This document shows, piece by piece, positions 1-6,828 of a stretch of DNA of 12,169 bases. This DNA is from CAZAQB01 sp964487155 (GTDB lineage: Bacteria > Pseudomonadota > Gammaproteobacteria > Nitrococcales > Nitrococcaceae). Made by a program: the position numbers and the translations under genes. Under the pieces are notes generated by a model, which made no database searches, was not told the DNA's origin, and saw nothing but the letters and a program-made list of their open reading frames with translations. Where the stretch lies: NCBI GenBank assembly GCA_964487155.1, contig CAZAQB010000099.1, positions 1-12,169 on the forward strand, given 5' to 3'. Numbering within the stretch: the stretch's first letter is position 1; every line of letters begins with the position of its first letter.

Positions 1-1754
1 GCGTGCGTTGCTTTGGCGAGGTTCGCGCCGGGCTCTCCGGCCCCGAGATGGTGCACCCGGAGTGGGAAATGGACGAGCCGGGCGAGGCGCCGGCCGGCGC
101 GGCTCTGACTCCCGTCTATCCGTCCACCGAGGGCCTCACCCAGGCCGCCCTGCGCCGCCTGGTGGAGCGGGCCCTCGACGCCTGCCGCCAAGGGCAGGCG
201 GCCGCCGAGCTGCTGCCGGCGCCGTTGCTGGAGGCGCTGGGCATGCCCCCCTTCCCGGAGGCGCTGGAGCGCATTCACGCGCCGCCGCCGAAGGCGGACA
301 CCCAGGCGCTGCTGGATGGCCGCGACCCGGCGGTGCGGCGCCTGGCGTTCGAGGAGCTGCTGGCCCATCGCCTCAGCCTGCTGCGACTGCGCCGGCGGGT
401 CCGCGACCAGCGCCGCGCCCCGGCCCTGGACGCCCCGGGCGCCCTGCGCGAGCGCTTCCTGCAGTCCCTGGGGTTCCGGCTGACCGCCGCCCAGGGCCGC
501 GTGGACGCCGAGATCGCTGCCGACCTGGGAGATTCCCGCCCCATGCTCAGGCTGGTGCAGGGAGACGTCGGGTCCGGCAAGACCGTGGTGGCCGCCCTGG
601 CCCTGCTGCGGGCGGTGGAGTGCGGCTGGCAGGGCGCCCTCATGGCGCCTACCGAGCTCCTCGCAGAGCAGCACCGCCGCAACCTCAGCGGCTGGCTGGA
701 GCCCCTGGGGGTGAGCGTACTCTGGCTCGCCGGGCGCTCGGGCGCCGCCGCCCGGCGGGCGGCCCGGGAGCGGCTGGAGGCTGGCGAGCCGCTGGTGGCG
801 GTGGGCACCCACGCCCTGTTCCAGGAGGACATCCGCTTCGGCCGCCTGGCGCTGGTGGTAGTGGACGAGCAGCACCGTTTTGGTGTGCACCAGCGCCTCG
901 CCCTGCGCGACAAGGGTGCCGACCCCGGCCTGCAGCCCCACCAGCTGACCATGACCGCCACGCCCATCCCCCGCACTCTGGCCATGACCGCCTACGCCGA
1001 TCTGGACTGTTCCAGCATTGACGAGCTGCCGCCGGGGCGCACGCCGGTGGCCACGGTTGCGCTGCCGGACAGCCGCCGCGACGAGGTGATGGAGCGGGTG
1101 CGCCGGGCCTGTGCCGAGGGCCGCCAGGCCTACTGGGTCTGCACCCTGGTGGAGGAGTCCGAAGCCCTGGAGGCGGAGGCTGCCGAGGCCACCGCCGCCC
1201 GGCTCGCCGAGCAGCTGCCGGAGCTGCGGGTGGGCCTGGTGCACGGCCGCCTCGGGGCGGCGGACAAGGACGCCGCCATGGGCCGCTTCCAGCGCGGCGA
1301 GCTGGACCTTCTGGTGGCCACCACGGTGATCGAGGTGGGCGTGGACGTGCCCAACGCCAGCCTGATGATCATCGAGAACCCGGAGCGCCTGGGGCTCGCC
1401 CAGCTGCACCAGCTCCGGGGCCGGGTCGGCCGCGGCAGCCGGGCCAGCGCCTGCGTGCTCATGTACCATGCGCCGTTGTCCGCCACCGCCCGGCAACGCC
1501 TGGCGGTGCTCCGGGAGAGCAACGACGGCTTCCGCATCGCCGAGCGTGATCTGGCGCTGCGCGGCCCCGGCGAGTTGCTGGGCACCCGGCAGACCGGCGC
1601 CCTCGAGTACCGGGTGGCGGATCTGGTCCGGGACGCCGACCTGCTGCCGGAGGTGCAGCGGCGCGCCAGCGCCCTGCTGGCCGGCGCGCCGGAGCCGGTG
1701 GACGCGCTGATCGCCCGCTGGGTGGGCCAGGGAGAACGCTACGCCGAAGTATGA
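1..1754 (+). CDS. recG: ATP-dependent DNA helicase RecG (5' end missing)
   Basis: RecG is a monomeric superfamily 2 helicase that binds stalled forks and Holliday junctions and drives fork reversal and branch migration. Reading starts in frame at base 3, already inside the N-terminal wedge domain, whose typical FGEVR...G.EMVHPE segment is residues 4-20. Helicase motif I is GDVGSGKT (187-194). Motif II is the RecG-specific DEQHRFG (288-294). Motif III is TATPIPRT (318-325) and motif VI is QLRGRVGRG (470-478). The C-terminal RecG stretch is ERDLALRGPGELLGTRQTG (514-532). 583 residues are visible against about 690 usual, so roughly 100 N-terminal residues lie left of the window; the GTG at base 3 is not the true start. 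TGA at 1752-1754. No strong terminator follows; a mobile-like element starts 34 bp downstream. Identification is certain. Confidence 0.97.
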   Translation, partial: VRCFGEVRAGLSGPEMVHPEWEMDEPGEAPAGAALTPVYPSTEGLTQAALRRLVERALDACRQGQAAAELLPAPLLEALGMPPFPEALERIHAPPPKADTQALLDGRDPAVRRLAFEELLAHRLSLLRLRRRVRDQRRAPALDAPGALRERFLQSLGFRLTAAQGRVDAEIAADLGDSRPMLRLVQGDVGSGKTVVAALALLRAVECGWQGALMAPTELLAEQHRRNLSGWLEPLGVSVLWLAGRSGAAARRAARERLEAGEPLVAVGTHALFQEDIRFGRLALVVVDEQHRFGVHQRLALRDKGADPGLQPHQLTMTATPIPRTLAMTAYADLDCSSIDELPPGRTPVATVALPDSRRDEVMERVRRACAEGRQAYWVCTLVEESEALEAEAAEATAARLAEQLPELRVGLVHGRLGAADKDAAMGRFQRGELDLLVATTVIEVGVDVPNASLMIIENPERLGLAQLHQLRGRVGRGSRASACVLMYHAPLSATARQRLAVLRESNDGFRIAERDLALRGPGELLGTRQTGALEYRVADLVRDADLLPEVQRRASALLAGAPEPVDALIARWVGQGERYAEV

Positions 1755-1788
1755 GCCGGCGGCCACCGGTATGGAGTCGCGACGTGTC

Positions 1789-1940
1789 GCTAGCCCGCAT
1801 AGTTCACCGAATCGCTTCGGATCGGTCGCAAGCCCATGGCTGCGGGAAAAATTTGTTGCCCGTTGGGAACGATAGTCCGCATGCCGCGCCGCTACCCGGC
1901 CCGGCGACGGGCTGGGTTTCGGTGAACTATGCGGGCTAGC
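1789..1940. mobile_element. MITE-like element with 23-bp perfect inverted terminal repeats
   Basis: The 23 bases at 1789-1811 (beginning GCTAGCCCGCATAGTTCACC) are the exact reverse complement of 1918-1940. They enclose 106 bp with no plausible gene. Each outer end contains CTAG (1790-1793 and 1936-1939) inside GCTAGC. If CTAG is a 4-bp target duplication, the terminal repeats proper begin CCCGCATAG. The interior holds an A/T-rich patch (GGAAAAATTTG, 1845-1855) unlike its surroundings and two small hairpins (1827-1844; 1894-1917). Length, perfect arms and lack of coding capacity fit a non-autonomous element mobilised by a transposase elsewhere. I cannot name the IS family. A regulatory long-range hairpin is the main alternative. 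It lies between recG and ubiC and its right arm overlaps the ubiC start. Confidence 0.75.
1894..1917 (+). other. GNRA-tetraloop hairpin inside the element
   Basis: ACCCGGCCCG (1894-1903) pairs with CGGGCTGGGT (1908-1917), ten pairs including one G-U, around a GCGA loop. The following bases are TTTCGG, too few T residues for a convincing intrinsic terminator. It may act as a weak terminator for recG transcripts or simply be structure of the repeat element. It abuts the right inverted arm. Confidence 0.4.
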
Positions 1941-2507
1941 TGGATCCGGACTACGGGAGCCTGGCACCCGCGGGGTGCACTGTTCTCCCCCGGAGTGCCG
2001 GCGCGCCTGAAGCCCTGGCTGGACGAGCCCGGCTCCCTTACCCGGCGGCTGCGGCGGGCGTTCCGGGGGCAGCTCCAGGTCCGGGTGCTGAGCCAGGACT
2101 GGGACCGCCCGTTCGCGGACGAGGCCTGGCGCCTGGGACTGCGGCCGGGATCCCGGGTCTGGTGCCGGGAGGTGCTGCTGGGCTCTCCCGAGGGAGCCTG
2201 GGTGTTCGCCCGCTCGGTGATCGCCCCGACGGCCCTGCGGGGCCGCTACCGGCGGCTGCGCCGCCTCGGCGGCCGGCCCCTGGGAGCGATGCTGTTCGGC
2301 CGGGTCCCGGTGCGGCGGGGACTGATCGAGGTCTGCCGCCTGGGGCCCGACGACGGCCTGCGCCGCCGGGCCCCAGGGGAAGGCCCTGTCTGGGCCCGGC
2401 GCTCGGTGTTCCAGGTCGGCAGCAAGTCGCTCCTGGTGGCGGAGGTGTTCCTGACCGACCGGCTGCCGGATACCCCCCGCGACCTGAAAGACGCGGATGA
2501 ACCATGA
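1929..2507 (+). CDS. ubiC: Chorismate--pyruvate lyase UbiC
   Basis: UbiC converts chorismate to 4-hydroxybenzoate and pyruvate, the first committed step of ubiquinone synthesis, in the cytoplasm. The 192-residue product shows the family signatures PWL...GSLT (29-38), W.REVLL with R80 matching the E. coli active-site Arg76, WVFARSV (91-97), LGGRPLG (113-119), and AEVF with E172 matching E. coli Glu155. E. coli UbiC is 165 residues; the extra length is a loop near 135-158 and a polar tail. An in-frame TGA at 1923-1925 lies just before ACT-ATG, so translation can start no earlier than ATG 1929. That start and the weak GGTGA before it (1921-1925) lie in the right arm of the inverted-repeat element. 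The only later alternative is GTG 1995, which would lose the conserved Trp12 region. The stop overlaps ubiA by ATGA. Family call strong, start moderately sure. Confidence 0.9.
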   Translation: MRASWIRTTGAWHPRGALFSPGVPARLKPWLDEPGSLTRRLRRAFRGQLQVRVLSQDWDRPFADEAWRLGLRPGSRVWCREVLLGSPEGAWVFARSVIAPTALRGRYRRLRRLGGRPLGAMLFGRVPVRRGLIEVCRLGPDDGLRRRAPGEGPVWARRSVFQVGSKSLLVAEVFLTDRLPDTPRDLKDADEP

Positions 2508-3382
2508 GCGAGACAGCGGATTTTCTCTTCGACCGGCTGACTCAGTACGCCCGGCTGGCCCGGCTGGACCGGCCCATCGGCAACTTCCTGCTGCTCTGGC
2601 CCACCCTCTGGGCGCTGTGGATCGCCGGCCAGGGTCGGCCACAACCGCTGGTGCTGGTGGTGTTCGCGCTGGGGGTGCTGGTGATGCGCGCGGCCGGCTG
2701 CGTCATCAACGACTTCGCCGACCGCAACCTGGACGGCCACGTGGAGCGCACCCGGGCCCGGCCCATGGCCACCGGCCGGGTCTCGGAGCTGGAGGCCCTG
2801 GGCCTGTTCGTGGGGCTCTGCCTGGTGGCTTTCGGCTTGGTGCTGCTACTCAACCGGCTGACCATCTATCTGTCCCTGGTCGGTGTAGCCCTGGCGGCGA
2901 CCTATCCCTTCATGAAGCGCTACACCTACCTGCCCCAGGTACACCTGGGGGCGGCCTTCGGCTGGGCCATTCCCATGGCCTTCGCCGCGGAGACCGGCGC
3001 CGTGCCGCCGGTGGCCTGGCTGGTGTTCCTGGCAGCTGTGGTCTGGGCCACCATCTACGACACCATGTACGCGATGGTGGACCGGGACGACGACCTGGTG
3101 GTGGGCATCAAGTCCACCGCCATCCTGTTCGGCGACCACGACCGGCTGATCATCGGCGTGCTGCAGGTGATCATGACCGTCATCCTGGTGACCGTGGGTC
3201 TGCGGGCCGGGCTCGGCGAGCCCTACTACTGGGGCGTGGGCCTGGCGGCGTTGCTGTTCGCCTACCAGCAGCTGCTGATCCGCGAGCGAAGCCGGGAAGA
3301 CTGCTTCCGCGCCTTCCTGAACAACAACGTCTATGGCGGCGTGGTGTTCGTCGGGCTGGCGCTCGACTTCATCTATCGGTGA
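2504..3382 (+). CDS. ubiA: 4-hydroxybenzoate polyprenyltransferase UbiA
   Basis: UbiA is an integral inner-membrane enzyme that attaches the polyprenyl chain to C3 of 4-hydroxybenzoate, using the product of the preceding gene. The 292 residues match the usual length (E. coli 290). The first Asp-rich motif is NDFADRNLDGHVERTRARP (69-87), with D70, D73 and D77 for Mg2+/diphosphate. The second is YDTMYAMVDRDDD (185-197). LDRPIGNFLLLWPTLWALW (21-39) is the characteristic first segment. About eight hydrophobic helices follow, including 48-66, 99-116, 119-133, 168-184, 213-231 and 276-290. It starts with ATG inside the ubiC stop (ATGA), so translation is probably coupled. The last codons and stop lie in an 11-bp stretch repeated at 3530-3540. 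Confidence 0.96.
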   Translation: MSETADFLFDRLTQYARLARLDRPIGNFLLLWPTLWALWIAGQGRPQPLVLVVFALGVLVMRAAGCVINDFADRNLDGHVERTRARPMATGRVSELEALGLFVGLCLVAFGLVLLLNRLTIYLSLVGVALAATYPFMKRYTYLPQVHLGAAFGWAIPMAFAAETGAVPPVAWLVFLAAVVWATIYDTMYAMVDRDDDLVVGIKSTAILFGDHDRLIIGVLQVIMTVILVTVGLRAGLGEPYYWGVGLAALLFAYQQLLIRERSREDCFRAFLNNNVYGGVVFVGLALDFIYR

Positions 3383-3389
3383 GGGTCTG

Positions 3390-3420
3390 GAGGACTGAGG
3401 ACTGAGGACTGAGGACTGAG
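3390..3420 (+). repeat. Tandem heptamer array, GAGGACT x 4.4
   Basis: Four exact copies of GAGGACT run from 3390 to 3417, followed by a partial GAG. The array starts 8 bp after the ubiA stop codon. It does not encode anything in frame with ubiA. Short exact arrays like this change copy number by slippage, so the count may vary between strains. Confidence 0.9.
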
Positions 3421-3452
3421 TGCGGGATGCGGCCGGGCGCCGGCCGGAGCCC

Positions 3453-3528
3453 GCGTAGGGTGGATGGAGTGAAGCGCAATCATCCCGGCCAATGCTGGGA
3501 TTGCGCTGCGCTTCATCCCAGCCTACGC
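3453..3528. repeat. Inverted REP-like doublet, class 1 (GTAG heads outward)
   Basis: GCGTAGG at 3453-3459 faces CCTACGC at 3522-3528, with further imperfect complementarity (GAAGCGCAATC, 3471-3481, against GATTGCGC, 3499-3506). The right half is itself a clean hairpin, GCTGGGAT (3494-3501) with ATCCCAGC (3515-3522). Both halves begin with GTAG when read inward, on opposite strands, as in REP sequences mobilised by RAYT (TnpA-REP) proteins. The 3' ends of ubiA and comF converge here, a usual place for REPs. Assignment to a REP class is by pattern, not by search. Confidence 0.65.
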
Positions 3529-3627
3529 GCTATCGGTGAGCCGGGGATGCGCGCTGCCGGGCATGCGGCGGGGGTGCTTCCGGGTTTGATCGGTGCGGGC
3601 TGATGTCCAGGGCCCCGGGGCAAAGGC

Positions 3628-3743
3628 GTGGCGGGACGCCGGATGCGGCGCGTTGCGCCTTATCCGGCCTACGCGGGCCTCGGCTGCACCCTGGGGCGAA
3701 GGGCGTAGGCCGGATAAGCGAAGCGCATCCGGCGTCCCGCCAC
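3628..3743. repeat. Inverted REP doublet (BIME-like), class 2, E. coli-type core
   Basis: The outer arms GTGGCGGGACGCCGGATGC (3628-3646) and 3725-3743 are perfect 19-bp reverse complements. The inner arms CTTATCCGGCCTACGC (3659-3674) and 3703-3718 are perfect 16-bp reverse complements. The left unit, 3638-3672, folds as GCCGGAT-gc-GGCGC-gtt-GCGCC-tt-ATCCGGC followed by CTAC. That is the layout and nearly the sequence of the classical enterobacterial REP. The right unit (3705-3733, GTAGGCCGGATAAG...) is a shorter variant on the opposite strand. GTAG heads point inward, opposite to the class 1 doublet. The outer 10 bp (GTGGCGGGAC) extends symmetry beyond the REP cores. Confidence 0.8.
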
Positions 3744-3751
3744 CCCATCGC

Positions 3752-3771
3752 GTTCATCCGTGTTCATCTGT
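3752..3771 (+). repeat. Decamer pair GTTCATCCGT / GTTCATCTGT
   Basis: Two adjacent 10-mers differ at one position, just after the class 2 doublet and 31 bp before the comF stop codon. The sequence resembles a short low-complexity motif I recall from intergenic regions of many bacteria. No function can be assigned. Confidence 0.45.
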
Positions 3772-3801
3772 GGCTCACTCCCACCTCCCGCCAGCCGATT
3801 G

Positions 3802-4542
3802 TCAGCCCCTCCCCCGCATGACCGCCCGGGCGAGCGCCCAGACCTCGACCCGTGCCGCGCCGGCGGCGCGCAGGGCCGTCGCCAGCGCGGCGGCGGTCTG
3901 GCCGGTGGTGAGCACGTCGTCCAGCACGGCGACGTGCTGCCCGTCCAGGCTCCCGTCGATGGTGAAGGCGCCGCGCAGGTTGCGGCGGCGCTCCGCCCTC
4001 GTCAGGCCTTCCTGGGAGGGGGTGGCGCGCACCCGCCGGGCGATGCGGGGGCCGGCAGGGTAGGGCAGCAGGGCCGCCAGTTCGGCCGCCTGGTTGAATC
4101 CCCGCTGGCGCAGCCGCTGCGGGTGCAGGGGCACCGGAACGACCCGGTCAGGCGCCGGCGCGCCGGTCTCCTCTAAATGGTGGACCAGCAGGGCGGCCAG
4201 CAGCCGCCCGGTGGCGAGTCGGCCGCCGTGCTTGAACTCCAGGATCAACCGGTCCACCGGTGCCGTGTAGCGCAGCGCCACCCGGGCGGCATGGAAGGGA
4301 GGCGGTCGGGTCAGGCAGCGGGCGCAGGGGCCGGCGGTGGCGCCGCCGCGAGGTTCCGCGCACACCGGACAGGCCGAGGGCAGCCAGGGCAGTTCCGAGG
4401 CACAAGGCGCGCACAGGGCCCAGTCGGCCGGCGCCGGCGCGCGGCACAGCCGGCAGCGGGGCGGGTACAGCCACGCGAGGGCCCGATGCCGGACCCGGTC
4501 AACCTGCCGTCGCGCCCAGTGGTTGACAGCGCCTTGCTCCAT
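3802..4542 (-). CDS. comF: ComF family phosphoribosyltransferase-like protein
   Basis: ComF/GntX-type proteins are cytoplasmic and pair an N-terminal zinc-binding module with a type I phosphoribosyltransferase fold. They are needed for DNA uptake in naturally competent bacteria, and their exact reaction is not settled. The 246-residue product has cysteine pairs C30/C33, C44/C47, C58/C61 and C73/C76. It also has the family segments LILEFKHGG (99-107), VPVPLHPQRLRQRGFNQA (135-152), and the PRPP-loop VAVLDDVLTTGQT (214-226). A strong ribosome site GGAGGGA (4557-4551 on this strand) lies 8 nt before ATG 4542, which fixes the start. It is divergent from bioB and convergent with ubiA. In gammaproteobacteria comF often precedes the bio genes, so the position alone does not imply a role in biotin synthesis. 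Confidence 0.92.
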   Translation of the reverse strand: MEQGAVNHWARRQVDRVRHRALAWLYPPRCRLCRAPAPADWALCAPCASELPWLPSACPVCAEPRGGATAGPCARCLTRPPPFHAARVALRYTAPVDRLILEFKHGGRLATGRLLAALLVHHLEETGAPAPDRVVPVPLHPQRLRQRGFNQAAELAALLPYPAGPRIARRVRATPSQEGLTRAERRRNLRGAFTIDGSLDGQHVAVLDDVLTTGQTAAALATALRAAGAARVEVWALARAVMRGRG

Positions 4543-4551
4543 GTCGACTAT
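4523..4551 (+). promoter_or_regulatory. Candidate sigma-70 promoter for bioBFHCD
   Basis: A perfect -35 hexamer TTGACA (4523-4528) is followed, after 17 nt, by GACTAT (4546-4551), which matches the -10 consensus at three of six bases. Transcription would start near 4558 and leave a leader of about 90 nt before bioB. The -35 lies inside the first comF codons. A second possible -10, TATCAT (4583-4588), has no good -35. I see no BirA-type operator (the TTGTAAACC...GGTTTACAA dyad), so any biotin control here is unknown. Confidence 0.4.
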
Positions 4552-4557
4552 CCCTCC
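4551..4557 (-). promoter_or_regulatory. Ribosome binding site of comF
   Basis: On the minus strand GGAGGGA ends 8 nt before the comF ATG. This is a near-ideal Shine-Dalgarno match and decides the start codon. Confidence 0.8.
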
Positions 4558-4583
4558 ATCCCTGGCGGCCAGCCCGCCCCGGT

Positions 4584-4589
4584 ATCATA
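4584..4589 (-). promoter_or_regulatory. Candidate -10 element for comF
   Basis: The minus strand reads TATGAT at 4589-4584, matching the -10 consensus at five of six bases. The -35 position (4612-4607, GCACCG) is poor. If used, transcription starts near 4577 and runs through the proposed bioB promoter. Weak evidence. Confidence 0.25.
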
Positions 4590-4649
4590 GCGCCCCGCGG
4601 GCCGGACGGTGCCGCGTACGGGGCGGCGCACCACTCCGGAGCACTTCTC

Positions 4650-5661
4650 ATGCCGACCGACCGCAATCCCGCTCCCATCCGTCACGACTGGTCCGCCGAC
4701 GAGGTCGAGCGCCTGTTCGCGCTGCCCTTTCCGGATCTTCTGCACCGCGCCCAGACGACCCACCGGGAGCACTTCGATCCGGGCCGCGTACAGGCCAGCA
4801 CCCTGCTCAGCATTAAGACCGGCGCCTGCCCGGAGGACTGCAAGTACTGCCCCCAGAGCGTGCGCTACAACACCGGCCTGGACCGCGGGGCCCTGCTGGA
4901 GGTGGAGACGGTGGAGATCGCGGCGCGGCGCGCCCGGGACGCCGGCGCCACCCGTTTCTGCATGGGAGCCGCCTGGCGCAGCCCGAAGGACCGCGATCTG
5001 GAACGGGTGCTGGAGATGGTGCGGCGGGTCAAGGCCCTGGGCCTGGAGACCTGCCTCACCCTGGGCATGCTGGAGTCGCGCCACGTGGAGGCCCTGCGGG
5101 ACGCCGGGCTCGACTACTACAACCACAACGTGGACACCTCCCCGGAGTTCTACGGCGAGATCATCACCACCCGCAGCTTCCAGGACCGCCTGAACACCGT
5201 GGAGCGGGTGCGGGAGGCCGGTATCAACGTGTGCAGCGGCGGCATCGTCGGCATGGGCGAGTCGCTGGCCGACCGGGCCGCCATGCTGCAGGTGCTGGCC
5301 AACCTGCCGGAACATCCCGGCAGCGTGCCCATCAACCAGCTGGTGGCGGTGCCCGGTACGCCTCTGGAGGATCAGCCGCCGCCGGATCCTTTCGACTTCG
5401 TGCGCACCATCGCCGTGGCACGCATTCTCATGCCCGCTTCCTACGTGCGCCTCTCGGCCGGGCGCAGCGCCATGAGCGATGAGCTCCAGGCGCTGTGCTT
5501 CCTGGCCGGGGCCAACAGCATCTTCTACGGCGAGCAGCTGCTCACCACCGGCAACCCCGACACCGACGCCGACCGCGCACTGCTGGCGCGTCTCGGCATG
5601 GGGTTCGAGGAGGGCGGCCAGGGAGCCGTGCAGGGCCGTGCCTGTGCCCGCAACGAGGCCC

Positions 5662-5678
<17 letters not shown>
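4650..5678 (+). CDS. bioB: Biotin synthase BioB
   Basis: BioB is a radical SAM enzyme that inserts sulfur into dethiobiotin to form biotin, the last step of the pathway. The 342-residue protein aligns with E. coli BioB (346) at a constant offset of +7. The [4Fe-4S] cysteines of the CxxxCxxC motif are C60, C64 and C67. The ligands of the sacrificial [2Fe-2S] cluster are C104, C135, C195 and R267. Other typical segments are YYNHNVDTSPEFY (146-158) and FLAGANSIFYGEQLLTTGN (284-302). The start ATG 4650 is preceded by GGAG (4638-4641) at 8 nt. It is the first gene of the operon, divergent from comF, and overlaps bioF by 17 nt. All catalytic ligands are present, so it should be active. Confidence 0.98.

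Positions 5679-6824
<1,146 letters not shown>

Positions 6825-6828
<4 letters not shown>

Larger units (their letters stand above)
3373..3540. repeat. 11-bp direct repeat CTATCGGTGAG flanking an insert
   Basis: CTATCGGTGAG occurs at 3373-3383, spanning the ubiA stop codon, and again at 3530-3540. The copies flank 146 bp made of the heptamer array, a GC hairpin and the first palindromic doublet. The match stops at 11 bases on both sides. It looks like a target-type duplication, or a slippage product, that left ubiA intact while inserting repeat DNA behind it. Confidence 0.6.
3383..3801. other. Repeat-filled gap between convergent ubiA and comF
   Basis: No credible gene is present in this 419-bp stretch; the short open frames here have no family resemblance and cross palindromes. 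In order it holds a GAGGACT array, a GC hairpin (CGGCCGG-GCG-CCGGCCG, 3430-3446), an imperfect inverted doublet (3453-3528), the second copy of an 11-bp direct repeat (3530-3540), an apparently unique stretch (3541-3627), a long inverted REP doublet (3628-3743) and a decamer pair (3752-3771). I see no classical hairpin-plus-T-tract terminator. The palindromes may serve as bidirectional 3' ends, which is inference. Confidence 0.85.

Noticed and set aside
1751..1939. 62-codon frame inside the recG-ubiC gap
   Set aside because: It overlaps the recG stop, spans the inverted repeats and has no family resemblance; probably chance.
3390..3420. Heptamer array as a CRISPR
   Set aside because: Units are 7 bp and directly adjacent with no spacers, and no cas genes are near.
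3593..4063. Plus-strand frame of 156 codons across the REP doublet and the comF 3' end
   Set aside because: It crosses a palindrome and runs antisense to comF; low-complexity Arg/Ala/Ser product.
4543..4649. BirA-type biotin operator upstream of bioB
   Set aside because: No TTGTAAAC/GTTTACAA-like dyad is present.
5479..5661. Upstream in-frame extension of bioF
   Set aside because: It is bioB DNA read out of frame; BioF homology begins at ATG 5662.
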